In this document: positions 49,187 to 55,956 of the stretch, one piece after another | How the letters are laid out: each line of letters opens with the position of its first letter | Numbering within the stretch: the stretch's first letter is position 1 | IMG/VR virus record: IMGVR_UViG_3300006852_000005 | Span: 18,755 to 82,754 of that record | Strand: one strand, 5' to 3' | DNA from: a virus | DNA length: 64,000 bases | The notes under the pieces: generated by a model | Databases searched by the model: none | Told to the model about the DNA's origin: nothing | The model's input: only the letters and a program-made list of their open reading frames with translations | Made by a program: the position numbers and the translations under genes

Positions 49187-50704
49187 TTAATCAACCATCA
49201 TGTCAAAGAGCTGGTCCGTCGGCGAGATCTGGTTGATGAGGCTCTCGCCGCCAGCACCTGACCACGCGCCCCATGCCTGCGTCTGTGCCTCGCGCTTCAC
49301 CTCGTAGAACGACAAGATGAGCGCCTCAGCACGGTCAGGTGAGAAGCCGAGCCGATCAATGACGTCCTTCTTCGGCTCAATCTTAATCTTACCGTACGAG
49401 TCCATGATGACATACCGCGGTGTCGTCAGCTCATAGATGACGTCCTCATCAACCTCGCTGAGGTCCCAACCCTCCAGCCGTGACAGCTCACGCCCGACCT
49501 GCCACCACAGGTAAGCGCGCATGTTGATGAATTTCTTCTCGAAGCCAGACGGCGGTGCGGCTCCGAAGTTGACCGCTACGACCTCAGCCGCGTGAGTCGT
49601 GTCCGGTGACGTGGGGTTGTTCCGCGATGACAACTCCTTCAGTCGACCGGCAAGTCCCCATCCCAGACCGGTGGAGTCCACCTTGACACGCGTGAGCTTC
49701 CACTCGCGAATCTTTTCAGCCAGGATCCCGACACTACGCATCGGATCGTTGTCCAAGAACTCGAACTCACGACCTGCCTTAGTGCCGCAACGCTCGCGCA
49801 GTACGGTTCGGTCGCCACCGGCACCAACGTCAATACCACCCTCACGTGGCTCACCCTCCGGGTGTTCGAGGTTCTGACAACGTATCGCCATGTCATAGGG
49901 AATCGTGGAGAACGGGTCACCACCGGATGGGAACTCACCACCACACTTAGACTGGAAGAGGGCCGACTGACTTCCCCACTTTTCACGACGCTCTTCCACC
50001 CAGCGCTTCGAGACGAGGTGCAGCTTCAGCTCGGCCGAGACCTTCTCGTCGGTGTACGCAGGTGTGTGCTGGAACCCGATGTGAATCGTGTGCCAAGACT
50101 CATCCTTCTCACACACGCTCATGAACTCGCCTGGGCCGTCTGGGTTGCCGATCGCCAGCTGGCGACCATACTCGTTCGATGCGAGTGATGAGGCTTCATC
50201 CCATAAGTTCTTAGGGATGCCGTACGCCTCGTCGAGAACGGCTAGCAGGTACTTAGCGTGGAGACCCTGGAAGGCCGCCTCCTGATGGTCCGGTGGCTTT
50301 CTACCTAGGGCGATCAGCTGTCGTCCGATGTACCACTCACGCAGGTTACACTGTCCGACCAGCCCCAGCTTCCGATGGAAGCGGCCGATCTCGTACCACA
50401 GGATCGCGTCGACCTGCTTTGACGTCGGCGCCGTGGTGATGGCACGCGCTTCGCCAGGCGGATGGACATCCAGCCACCAGCACACGATAAGCGCTGAGAT
50501 GTATGACTTGCCCGCGGAGTGGCATGACTTCACAGCGGTGTTGGGATTCTCCACCACCGACATCATGATCTCTTTTTGCTTACTCCACAGCTCGACGCCA
50601 GCGCGTTCACTCGCCCACTTCACCGGATCGTTGCGGTAGCGCAACTGAGGTGGGTCGATGACGTCGGCCAGCGCGCTGGTCAGCGAGGGTAGAGACAGCT
50701 GCAC
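49187..50704 (-). CDS. terL: Terminase large subunit
   Basis: This is a packaging motor ATPase and nuclease of about 505 aa. The ATPase has a Walker A variant SCHSAGKS (about residues 60-67) and Walker B LLAVLDEA. The nuclease part has GGIDVGAGGDRTVL, VDSTGLGWG and the C-terminal SPDRAEALIL, as in other terminases. An apparent TTG start at 50722 lies inside a hairpin. I prefer the GTG at 50704, which lies about 7 bases after a TGTGTTATGAT promoter element and would give a leaderless message. It is separated from the portal gene by about 9 kb of accessory genes and tRNAs. Confidence 0.88.
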   Translation of the reverse strand: MQLSLPSLTSALADVIDPPQLRYRNDPVKWASERAGVELWSKQKEIMMSVVENPNTAVKSCHSAGKSYISALIVCWWLDVHPPGEARAITTAPTSKQVDAILWYEIGRFHRKLGLVGQCNLREWYIGRQLIALGRKPPDHQEAAFQGLHAKYLLAVLDEAYGIPKNLWDEASSLASNEYGRQLAIGNPDGPGEFMSVCEKDESWHTIHIGFQHTPAYTDEKVSAELKLHLVSKRWVEERREKWGSQSALFQSKCGGEFPSGGDPFSTIPYDMAIRCQNLEHPEGEPREGGIDVGAGGDRTVLRERCGTKAGREFEFLDNDPMRSVGILAEKIREWKLTRVKVDSTGLGWGLAGRLKELSSRNNPTSPDTTHAAEVVAVNFGAAPPSGFEKKFINMRAYLWWQVGRELSRLEGWDLSEVDEDVIYELTTPRYVIMDSYGKIKIEPKKDVIDRLGFSPDRAEALILSFYEVKREAQTQAWGAWSGAGGESLINQISPTDQLFDMMVD

Positions 50705-50733
50705 CCTACCATCATAACACAATGGTAGGGTGC
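50701..50733 (-). terminator. Perfect 12-bp hairpin holding a promoter element
   Basis: GCACCCTACCAT/ATGGTAGGGTGC closes a 9-base loop. It ends the upstream gene and its loop and 3' arm contain TGTGTTATGAT, a likely -10 for terL (50711-50721). Confidence 0.65.
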
Positions 50734-50749
50734 GGTACTGCTGTGTCGA

Positions 50750-51154
50750 TCAGACGCTTGCAGCCAGCGTCGCCGGGTCGACGACCTCCATCTGCGAGCG
50801 GAGCACGTTGGTGTAATACTTCCCACCGTCGCCACCCAGCTTGACGATGCGGTAACGCTCGTTGCGATTCTGCGCCATGACGACATACAGCTCGTCCTTG
50901 AAGCGAACGAGCGTGCCGATCACCAGCGGCGGCTCCCAGGTCATCGTCAGCGAACGAACCTCCGCGGCCGCGTTGACTGCGACGTCGTCAGCTGCTACGA
51001 GGAAGTGGCGCGGAGCGCGAAGACCACGTACGCTGCCGGGCACCTCGAGGTCGACGTTCTTGGGGAGGAACTTCTTGATCGTGAAGGTAACACCAGCCCA
51101 CTTACCCGCGACGTCCGCGCGAAGTTTGACCTGATCGCCTACGCTAAAGTCCAT
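50750..51154 (-). CDS. Hypothetical protein with two SH3/KOW-like halves
   Basis: This is a 134-aa protein whose two halves look like small barrels: DFSVGDQVKLRADVAGKWAG and later VIGTLVRFKDELYVVMAQNR. Such G-D-x-V-x-L turns are typical of SH3 or KOW-like domains. The start is fixed by GATAGGAGAGATC. Function is unknown; RNA or protein binding would fit the fold. Confidence 0.55.
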   Translation of the reverse strand: MDFSVGDQVKLRADVAGKWAGVTFTIKKFLPKNVDLEVPGSVRGLRAPRHFLVAADDVAVNAAAEVRSLTMTWEPPLVIGTLVRFKDELYVVMAQNRNERYRIVKLGGDGGKYYTNVLRSQMEVVDPATLAASV

Positions 51155-51188
51155 GATCTCTCCTATCACTGTTGTCCCTGTGGTTCAA

Positions 51189-51199
51189 ATTATATCACA
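51189..51199 (-). promoter_or_regulatory. Extended -10 promoter (TGTGATATAAT)
   Basis: Standard cassette promoter for the 134-aa gene. Confidence 0.65.
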
Positions 51200-51201
51200 C
51201 T

Positions 51202-51624
51202 TTAGTCACGGCATGACTCGATGAAGCCGTCCATGTCAACAAGATTCATCTCGTAACCCTCGGGAACGACGCGGTAGATCTCTTGGAGGAATCGCATCAC
51301 GGGACGGTATGGCGTGCGCAGCCAGACGATGTCGACGCCGTTGTGCATCTCGATAATCAAGATATGATCCTCACGCCAGATCTTGATGTCACCGTCGCCA
51401 ACGCGATGAGTTGCAACTACACCTGACGCGAGAAGATCACGTGCGAACGACCACTCGACGAACGATTCACCGTCGTTGTCTTCATTGACGCCAATGAAGA
51501 CGAGGGAGACCGCGAACGGATCGCGTGTGTGGTACATCAGGCGAACGGGTACGTTGATGCCGTGACCACCGTCGTCAGAACGGGCTGTCACGTACACGAG
51601 ACTTTCATATACCTTGTGGTCCAT
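51202..51624 (-). CDS. SsgA-like protein (SALP family)
   Basis: This 140-aa protein follows the SsgA/SsgB family along its length: VPVRLMYHTRDPFAVSLVF, FVEWSFARDLLASG, GDGDIKIWRED, a strand ILIIEMHN and FLQEIYRVVPEG. SsgA-like proteins are found in sporulating actinomycetes, where SsgB and SsgA place FtsZ at septa during sporulation. A phage copy points to a Streptomyces-type host and suggests control of host septation. ATG follows GATAGGAGTGATCG. Confidence 0.85.
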   Translation of the reverse strand: MDHKVYESLVYVTARSDDGGHGINVPVRLMYHTRDPFAVSLVFIGVNEDNDGESFVEWSFARDLLASGVVATHRVGDGDIKIWREDHILIIEMHNGVDIVWLRTPYRPVMRFLQEIYRVVPEGYEMNLVDMDGFIESCRD

Positions 51625-51649
51625 CGATCACTCCTATCACTAGACTACG

Positions 51650-51720
51650 TAGAGTCACGGGGAGTCGAACCCCGGCTACGAGGGTGAAAACCTCGAGGTC
51701 TGCCGTTAACCTATGACTCC
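51650..51720 (-). tRNA. tRNA-Glu (UUC)
   Basis: Acceptor GGAGTCA/TGACTCT, D stem GGTT/GACC, anticodon stem CGAGG/CCTCG with loop TTTTCAC, T arm CGGGG/CCCCG with TTCGACT. Anticodon TTC. Confidence 0.92.
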
Positions 51721-51722
51721 GG

Positions 51723-51783
51723 GTGGAGGAGTGATCTCCCCGGGAGTTTCGCCACCCACACCAACTCTCTTAGATCACTCCTC
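51723..51783 (-). repeat. Long leader hairpin upstream of tRNA-Glu
   Basis: A 13-bp stem GGAGGAGTGATCT/AGATCACTCCTCC separates the promoter from the tRNA. The stem sequence resembles the region's ribosome-binding sites. Confidence 0.6.
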
Positions 51784-51791
51784 CATCGCAG

Positions 51792-51800
51792 ACTTTATCA
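51792..51800 (-). promoter_or_regulatory. Promoter of tRNA-Glu (TGATAAAGT)
   Basis: Extended -10 right after the palindrome AGGATTAATCCT. Confidence 0.5.
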
Positions 51801-51803
51801 GGA

Positions 51804-52013
51804 TTAATCCTGTGATGCAACACCGTGTTCACGCTTCCACATCGCCTCACAACGCGAGCAGACCGTGTCACGGGCTTGCGGTGCCTTCTTCGTGATATAC
51901 GTCACGACACCACACATTCCGCGGTGCATGGTGGCCGCGCGGCTGATGTGCCACACTCTTGACGAGTTCGCGCGCACCGGACGTCTTCCTAATGGAATAT
52001 CAGCGACAATCAC
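51804..52013 (-). CDS. Small basic zinc-finger-like protein (69 aa)
   Basis: This is a small basic protein with RGMCG and later CSRCEAMWKREH, a possible C-x2-C zinc knuckle. The GTG start is preceded by GGGAGGTGCGACAGCT. It sits downstream of the TROVE gene. It could bind nucleic acid; no family is recognised. Confidence 0.52.
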   Translation of the reverse strand: MIVADIPLGRRPVRANSSRVWHISRAATMHRGMCGVVTYITKKAPQARDTVCSRCEAMWKREHGVASQD

Positions 52014-52083
52014 AGCTGTCGCACCTCCCTAGAGCCACTTTCGCGCCGCAGCGTGCTAGTTGCCTACGGGCTAGAAACGACAT

Positions 52084-52114
52084 GGGGAGACATCCGCTCA
52101 CCAGATGTCTCCCC
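52084..52114 (-). terminator. Hairpin terminator after the TROVE gene
   Basis: Perfect 11-bp stem GGGGAGACATC/GATGTCTCCCC with a 9-base loop, 36 bases after the TROVE stop. Confidence 0.65.
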
Positions 52115-52149
52115 ACACCCTAACCCCAGTCCCATTACGAGGACAAAGA

Positions 52150-53766
52150 TTAATCTACCAGGTTCTCCCACGGCCACGCCGCGTTACGACCGGCCTCCAG
52201 GAGGCTGATCATCGAGAACGCCTGATCAGACAGACCGCCGAAGACGAACCGGTTCGGGTTCTTCGGCTGCGAGCCGACCCGGTAGCCGACGAGGTTCCAG
52301 ACGTAGATCGGAACGTCGTCCGGCACGTAGCTCGACGGCAGTCGACCATACGTCTGCTCATCCGTCACGATGATGATGCGATCGTGCTTGGCGTACGTCG
52401 TTGTGACCGTACCCCACGTGTTCGTCCCACCACCCTGGTCGACGTAGCCGTTCTTGACGATCGGCAGCAGGCTGCCGTTCTTCGGAACGTCGACGCGGAT
52501 CTCCGTGTTCGAGTAACCATAGAGATCAGCCGACTCGGCGCGAAGCGCAAGTGCCGCACCGAAGATCTTCGCCGCCTGTGCGTTGTCCAGCGACGACTTC
52601 TCGGTCAGCTTCACACCGTACATCGATCCCGACAGGTCTACGAGGATGAGAGACCTTCCCGGTAGCGGCGGAACATTAGCTAGAGATGCGTTGATAGCCT
52701 TCTCCAGCGAGTACGCCCAGCGGAGGTTTGACGCCGCATTGTAGGCGTTCCAGAAGCGGAACGGGAATTGCCGTGAGCTGGCCACGTTGGCTGGATCAGC
52801 CAGACGCTTCGCCACGGTCTCCGCCACCTCGTCTGAGACGCCAGCCTCATCGAAGTTGCGCAGGTTCCGCAGTGTGGCCATGTACGGCATCGTCGGGATC
52901 AGTGCCTCCCACAGCAGCTTCTTGTCGATCGTGGAACCTACGAGGGAGAGCACATCCTCCCACGTCAGACCGGCCTCCTTGATGCGCTGGGTGACTTCTG
53001 ACTGATGCGAGAAGTCGATCATGCTGCGAATGTCACGACGCACCGCGGCGTTCAGACGCACCATCTCGAGCAGATCCATGACCGAACCCGATGTCTCGTG
53101 TCCGTGCATGCGATCTAGTGCGAAGCGGAACACCGCGTTCTGCTCGAACGATGATGCGGTCGGGTGCGTCAGATCCAGCACGCGACCGAAACGGAAGTCG
53201 TGGCTGGATGTGTCGTACTTGAGTAGGCTGTACTGGGTGTACAGCCGTGATGCGGCGTCGGCGATGCCGCGCTTGATCGGCTTCGGGATGACCTTGCCGT
53301 AGTGACCCAGCCAGTAGGCCAGCGCCTCGCCCGGCTCATCCGCCCGCTGGAGACCGATGCCGGCCACCACGCGTGCCGCACCGAGACCACGTTCGTCGAC
53401 GGCTACGATCTTCGCCTCGACCAGCGCCTTCGCAGCCTCGAGGCCGGCGACGACCGAGGCCGATCGCATGTTGGCCTTGATGCGTAGCCACTCGACGAAG
53501 TTGACGATCCACGTCGGATCGAAGACCGCGACGGTACGCACCAGCTTGCGGAAGCGCTCGTCACGCTCGGACTTGCCCTCGTAGAAGGTGTCCTCGCCGA
53601 CCATGTTCGACACGGCGAGCAGGAACAGCTCGGACTTCTCGTCGCGGACATAACCCGCGCCACCCTCGTGTGTGAAGGTGACTGGGTGATCAGTCGTCGC
53701 CGTTCCGATCGCTGATGACTTGAGTGTCCGCGCGGTGTGCACGGACTTGACGTTGAACTTCGCCAT
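52150..53766 (-). CDS. TROVE-domain RNA-binding protein (Ro60/Rsr-like)
   Basis: This 538-aa protein has the two parts of Ro60. Residues about 30-340 are HEAT-like helical repeats of the TROVE ring (for example LVRTVAVFDPTWIVNFVEWLRIKANMR is the characteristic start; LAYWLGHYGKVIPKPIKRGIAD). Residues about 375-530 are a von Willebrand A domain with a MIDAS metal site (DLSGSM, then GGGTNTWG). Bacterial Ro60 proteins bind Y RNAs, some of which mimic tRNA, and assist RNA decay or repair. About 530 bases upstream lies an array of tRNA-like RNA modules, and an RNA ligase gene is 3.5 kb away. ATG follows GATAGGAGCTGGGCCGC. Confidence 0.9.
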   Translation of the reverse strand: MAKFNVKSVHTARTLKSSAIGTATTDHPVTFTHEGGAGYVRDEKSELFLLAVSNMVGEDTFYEGKSERDERFRKLVRTVAVFDPTWIVNFVEWLRIKANMRSASVVAGLEAAKALVEAKIVAVDERGLGAARVVAGIGLQRADEPGEALAYWLGHYGKVIPKPIKRGIADAASRLYTQYSLLKYDTSSHDFRFGRVLDLTHPTASSFEQNAVFRFALDRMHGHETSGSVMDLLEMVRLNAAVRRDIRSMIDFSHQSEVTQRIKEAGLTWEDVLSLVGSTIDKKLLWEALIPTMPYMATLRNLRNFDEAGVSDEVAETVAKRLADPANVASSRQFPFRFWNAYNAASNLRWAYSLEKAINASLANVPPLPGRSLILVDLSGSMYGVKLTEKSSLDNAQAAKIFGAALALRAESADLYGYSNTEIRVDVPKNGSLLPIVKNGYVDQGGGTNTWGTVTTTYAKHDRIIIVTDEQTYGRLPSSYVPDDVPIYVWNLVGYRVGSQPKNPNRFVFGGLSDQAFSMISLLEAGRNAAWPWENLVD

Positions 53767-53783
53767 GCGGCCCAGCTCCTATC

Positions 53784-53855
53784 TTACTTGCGGCGTGCGC
53801 GACGCCGGAGTGTCTTCTGCCAGTTCGCACGCACACGGCGTGCGATCTTGTACAT
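53784..53855 (-). CDS. Arg/Lys-rich micro-protein (23 aa)
   Basis: A very short frame fits exactly between two genes. Its 23 residues carry 12 Arg or Lys (MYKIARRVRANWQK then LRRRARRK). It begins 7 bases after the upstream stop and ends 17 bases before the TROVE start. A peptide this basic would bind RNA or DNA. Real translation is uncertain because the ribosome site (GGGCG) is weak. Confidence 0.4.
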   Translation of the reverse strand: MYKIARRVRANWQKTLRRRARRK

Positions 53856-53862
53856 CTGCGCC

Positions 53863-54255
53863 CTACGCCTCGACGCCATCAGCCACCGAACCCTCCAGGA
53901 CCGGCATGGTCTTCGCATCGCGAAGAACCACCCAGTTGGTGGTCGGCGCGCCGTCCTGGGTCAGCCAGAGGACGAAGTCGTCCCACTCCATGCGGTTGGG
54001 TCCCGCACCGGTGACGTACCAGAAGCCGGCGGCCTTGACGGCCGCGTAGGTGTAGGTGTTCGAACCGACGGTGCGATCGAACGCGACCACGGTGCCGTCG
54101 CCGTAGACGTCTTGTCCGTGTGCCTCGATCGCGGCGAGCCGGTCCTCCAGCGCCTTGGCGTTGCGCCGCTCCTTGAGCAGCTCCTTGACCCTGGCATCAG
54201 TCTCTGGGTTGCTCGACCGACGCTGGAACTCCGACCAGGAGGTGTGTCCTGACAT
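53863..54255 (-). CDS. Hypothetical protein (130 aa)
   Basis: This has an N-terminal charged helix (RVKELLKERRNAKALEDRLAAIEAHG) and a C-terminal beta domain with VVAFDRTVGSNTYTYAAVKAAGFWYVTG and EWDDFVLWLT. The pattern of a W/F-rich small domain is frequent in actinophage proteins of unknown function. Start ATG follows GGAAAGGAAAAAGATC. Confidence 0.6.
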   Translation of the reverse strand: MSGHTSWSEFQRRSSNPETDARVKELLKERRNAKALEDRLAAIEAHGQDVYGDGTVVAFDRTVGSNTYTYAAVKAAGFWYVTGAGPNRMEWDDFVLWLTQDGAPTTNWVVLRDAKTMPVLEGSVADGVEA

Positions 54256-54809
54256 GATCTTTTTCCTTTCCCTTCCATCACTTGACATAAAGATAGCCAC
54301 GCCCGAGAACAAGACGCCGGACGGTATGGTTTCTATTTGCAGGAGAAGTAACCGTCAAGCTTGGCACCGGGCGTGGCACTAGGCTAGCCCTCTGAGAACA
54401 AGGTCGGTGACGCTGGCTCTTTTCCTATGAAGTAAGCGTTACCTAGGCACCAGAGGTACGTATGTAGTTGTCTTCAGATGTGACTGAGAACACGTCGATC
54501 ACGGACAGTATCCACAGCATTATAGCCTTCACAGGGCTAGGCTCTTGGTATCTGAAATTTGTTCTTTGGGTTCAGAAGTACCCGTCATCCTGGCACCAGT
54601 CACATTTTAGTTGTCATTTTCATGATCGCTGAGAACATGTTGTCGTGCGTCCGGGGCTCTCTCGAGTGATCCCGATATGCGTTTTCGCAACGCGCAAGGC
54701 AAACGACCTAGGCCGTTCTCCTCGCTCTCTGGTAGAAGTAACGCACCACGAGGCACCAGCGATCTTTAGTTGTGATCCTCCGAGAACAAGGCGGCGAGAC
54801 GATTCGTTT

Positions 54810-54889
54810 GGTGCTCTGCCAGTTGAGCTACAGCCCCATTGAAATGGGGCCGGCAGGACTCGAACCTGCAACCACCCTCTTAAAAGGAG
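54810..54889 (-). tRNA. Circularly permuted tRNA-Lys (UUU)
   Basis: In transcription order the 3' half comes first: CTC-CTTTTAA-GAGGG, variable TGGTT, T arm GCAGG-TTCGAGT-CCTGC, acceptor CGGCCCC and A73. A 7-base linker follows, then the 5' half: acceptor GGGGCTG, TA, D stem GCTC/GAGC, A26 and CC. Joining CC to CTC restores a perfect anticodon stem CCCTC/GAGGG, and GGGGCTG pairs with CGGCCCC over 7 positions with one wobble. All conserved bases are present. A mature tRNA needs cutting at both joints and ligation near position 28/29 (or one base away). Confidence 0.85.
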
Positions 54890-54941
54890 AAGAAGTTCTC
54901 ACCTAGGCACCGGAGGAAATATGTAGTTGTTCCTTGCGGAG

Positions 54942-55013
54942 TCGGACACCGAGGAGTCGAACCTCGAACCCCCGCGTCCCAAACGCGGTGCTCTGCCATT
55001 GAGCCAGTATCCG
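54942..55013 (-). tRNA. tRNA-Pro (UGG)
   Basis: Normal gene inside the array. Acceptor CGGATAC/GTGTCCG, D stem GCTC/GAGC, anticodon stem CCGCG/CGCGG with loop TTTGGGA, T arm CGAGG/CCTCG with TTCGACT. Anticodon TGG. Confidence 0.93.
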
Positions 55014-55051
55014 TTATGGTTCCTGAGAACAATGTCGATCGGACGTCTTTT

Positions 55052-55130
55052 AGATGCGCCTCACCAAACTGGGCTACGACCCCGATGATCGGGGCGGCAG
55101 GATTTGAACCTGCGTCCTCATCTTCCCTGA
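55052..55130 (-). tRNA. Circularly permuted tRNA, probably Pro (AGG)
   Basis: The 3' half comes first: loop TCAGGGA, stem AGATG, variable AGGAC, T arm GCAGG-TTCAAAT-CCTGC, acceptor CGCCCCG and A73. After TCAT comes the 5' half: CGGGGTC, GTA, a D arm (GCC...GGC) and CATCT, which pairs fully with AGATG. C1-G72 and G37 fit tRNA-Pro. Position 33 is C, as in two other tRNAs here, and the 7-66 pair is a mismatch, so the amino-acid call is less certain than the permutation itself. Confidence 0.7.
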
Positions 55131-55204
55131 AGAAATCCCAATCTAGGCACCAGGAACCAACCAAGTGAATCAGTGCGAGCCTGCCGGAGCGGCTTACGAG
55201 ATTA

Positions 55205-55215
55205 ACTGTACCACA
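55205..55215 (-). promoter_or_regulatory. Promoter of the RNA-module array (TGTGGTACAGT)
   Basis: Extended -10 about 45 bases upstream of module A, just after the BldC-like gene. Confidence 0.55.
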
Positions 55216-55238
55216 CTTCCTATGATCTTGTAAATCAT

Positions 55239-55442
55239 TTAAGAGATGTAGTCCTCGTCATCGAGTGCGTCAACCAGCGCGCCGCGGACGTCAGCCTCAC
55301 GGAAGCGTGTGTGACCACCCGGGGTGCGAACCGCCTTCAACTTGCCGGTGTTGGCCCAGCGCGTCACGGTCTTAGGGTCCACACGGAAGATCGCGGCGAC
55401 CTCACCTGGCTTGAGTAGCTTGTCATCTAATCTATCGGTCAT
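55239..55442 (-). CDS. BldC-like MerR-family DNA-binding protein
   Basis: This is a 67-aa winged-helix protein. The central LLKPGEVAAIFRVDPKTVTRWANTG and GGHTRFREADVR match Streptomyces BldC almost motif for motif (EVAxMFRVDPKTVTRWAxxGKL, then GGHRRYREAEVR). BldC binds direct repeats cooperatively and delays entry into development. The ATG lies about 6 bases after TGTTTAAGAT with no ribosome site, so the message is probably leaderless. It could act on host developmental genes or on phage promoters. Confidence 0.88.
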   Translation of the reverse strand: MTDRLDDKLLKPGEVAAIFRVDPKTVTRWANTGKLKAVRTPGGHTRFREADVRGALVDALDDEDYIS

Positions 55443-55448
55443 ACAGCT

Positions 55449-55460
55449 ATCTTAAACACA
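55449..55460 (-). promoter_or_regulatory. Promoter of the BldC-like gene (TGTGTTTAAGAT)
   Basis: Extended -10 whose predicted start of transcription coincides with the ATG. Confidence 0.55.
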
Positions 55461-55461
55461 A

Positions 55462-55500
55462 AAGTGGCCGATCGCAACTTTTCGTCGCGACCGGCCACTT
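55462..55500 (-). terminator. Terminator
   Basis: AAGTGGCCGGTCGCGAC pairs with GTTGCGATCGGCCACTT around GAAAA, followed by TTGTGTTT. It ends the small-gene run upstream of the BldC-like gene. Confidence 0.8.
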
Positions 55501-55518
55501 AAGGTCGGTTTCGGTACC

Positions 55519-55728
55519 TTAGTGGATGACGCGTGTCGTCTGACCGGTCACCTCGACCAGCCGGTAAGACAGCGTGTGGTGCTGCTCGGTGATCTTCTGA
55601 CGCATCAGGTCAACGAGACCCTTCCAGCCGGTCAGGTTGTCCCGACCCATCAGGGTCAGCGTGGCACGGTCGGCGACCTCGTTGACATGCCACGTGTGGC
55701 CATCATGTGAGTGTTGTATTCGCAACAT
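55519..55728 (-). CDS. Small hypothetical protein, paralogue of next gene (69 aa)
   Basis: It starts LRIQHSHDGHTWH and ends in a beta strand (LSYRLVEVTG). The upstream neighbour starts KFAIQHSYDGTKWH and has the same layout, so the two genes look like a tandem duplication. A ribosome site GGGGAGTGACC precedes the ATG. No function is known. Confidence 0.6.
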   Translation of the reverse strand: MLRIQHSHDGHTWHVNEVADRATLTLMGRDNLTGWKGLVDLMRQKITEQHHTLSYRLVEVTGQTTRVIH

Positions 55729-55740
55729 TGGTCACTCCCC

Positions 55741-55956
55741 TCACTTAAGAACACGGATCTCAACACCGACCCGCGCGATCAGCCGGTAATGCTTCGGCAG
55801 CTTGGCCGAGTCGGCTGCGGCGGCCTCGAACTTCGCGATCGCCCCGCGCCACAGCACCAGGTTGTAGCCCCAGTTGGGAATGTCGCACAGGGGGTCGTTG
55901 TCTGAGCCGCCGTGCCACTTCGTCCCGTCGTATGAGTGCTGGATCGCAAACTTCAT
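55741..55956 (-). CDS. Small hypothetical protein, paralogue (71 aa)
   Basis: This shares the IQHSxDGxxWH opening and a final HYRLIARVG strand with the 69-aa gene just downstream. The ATG forms a TGATG overlap with the preceding gene. The small alpha/beta layout could be a binding domain; function is unknown. Confidence 0.6.
   Translation of the reverse strand: MKFAIQHSYDGTKWHGGSDNDPLCDIPNWGYNLVLWRGAIAKFEAAAADSAKLPKHYRLIARVGVEIRVLK

Larger units (their letters stand above)
54296..55158 (-). repeat. Array of six repeated RNA modules (A-F)
   Basis: In transcription order the modules are A 55158-55018, B 54916-54777, C 54764-54624, D 54605-54478, E 54456-54389, F 54377-54296. Each starts with one strand of a private stem (6-10 bp) followed by GTGCC, then TAG or a related step, a second stem strand and (T)ACTTCT. 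Each ends with the matching second-stem strand, (N)TTGTTCTC and the other strand of the private stem. A and B hold permuted tRNAs between the halves, C and D hold about 70-90 bases of other structured sequence, and E and F hold only short loops. Modules B-E are joined by linkers with ACAACTA. Confidence 0.8.

Noticed and set aside
54296-55158. A CRISPR array
   Set aside because: The repeated parts are short, split into two halves and variable in spacing, and the stems differ between units. There are no direct repeats with uniform spacers and no cas genes.
54777-55158. Permuted group I introns as the processing agent
   Set aside because: The flanking parts are only about 30-40 bases each and lack the P, Q, R and S core sequences and the terminal guanosine expected of group I introns.
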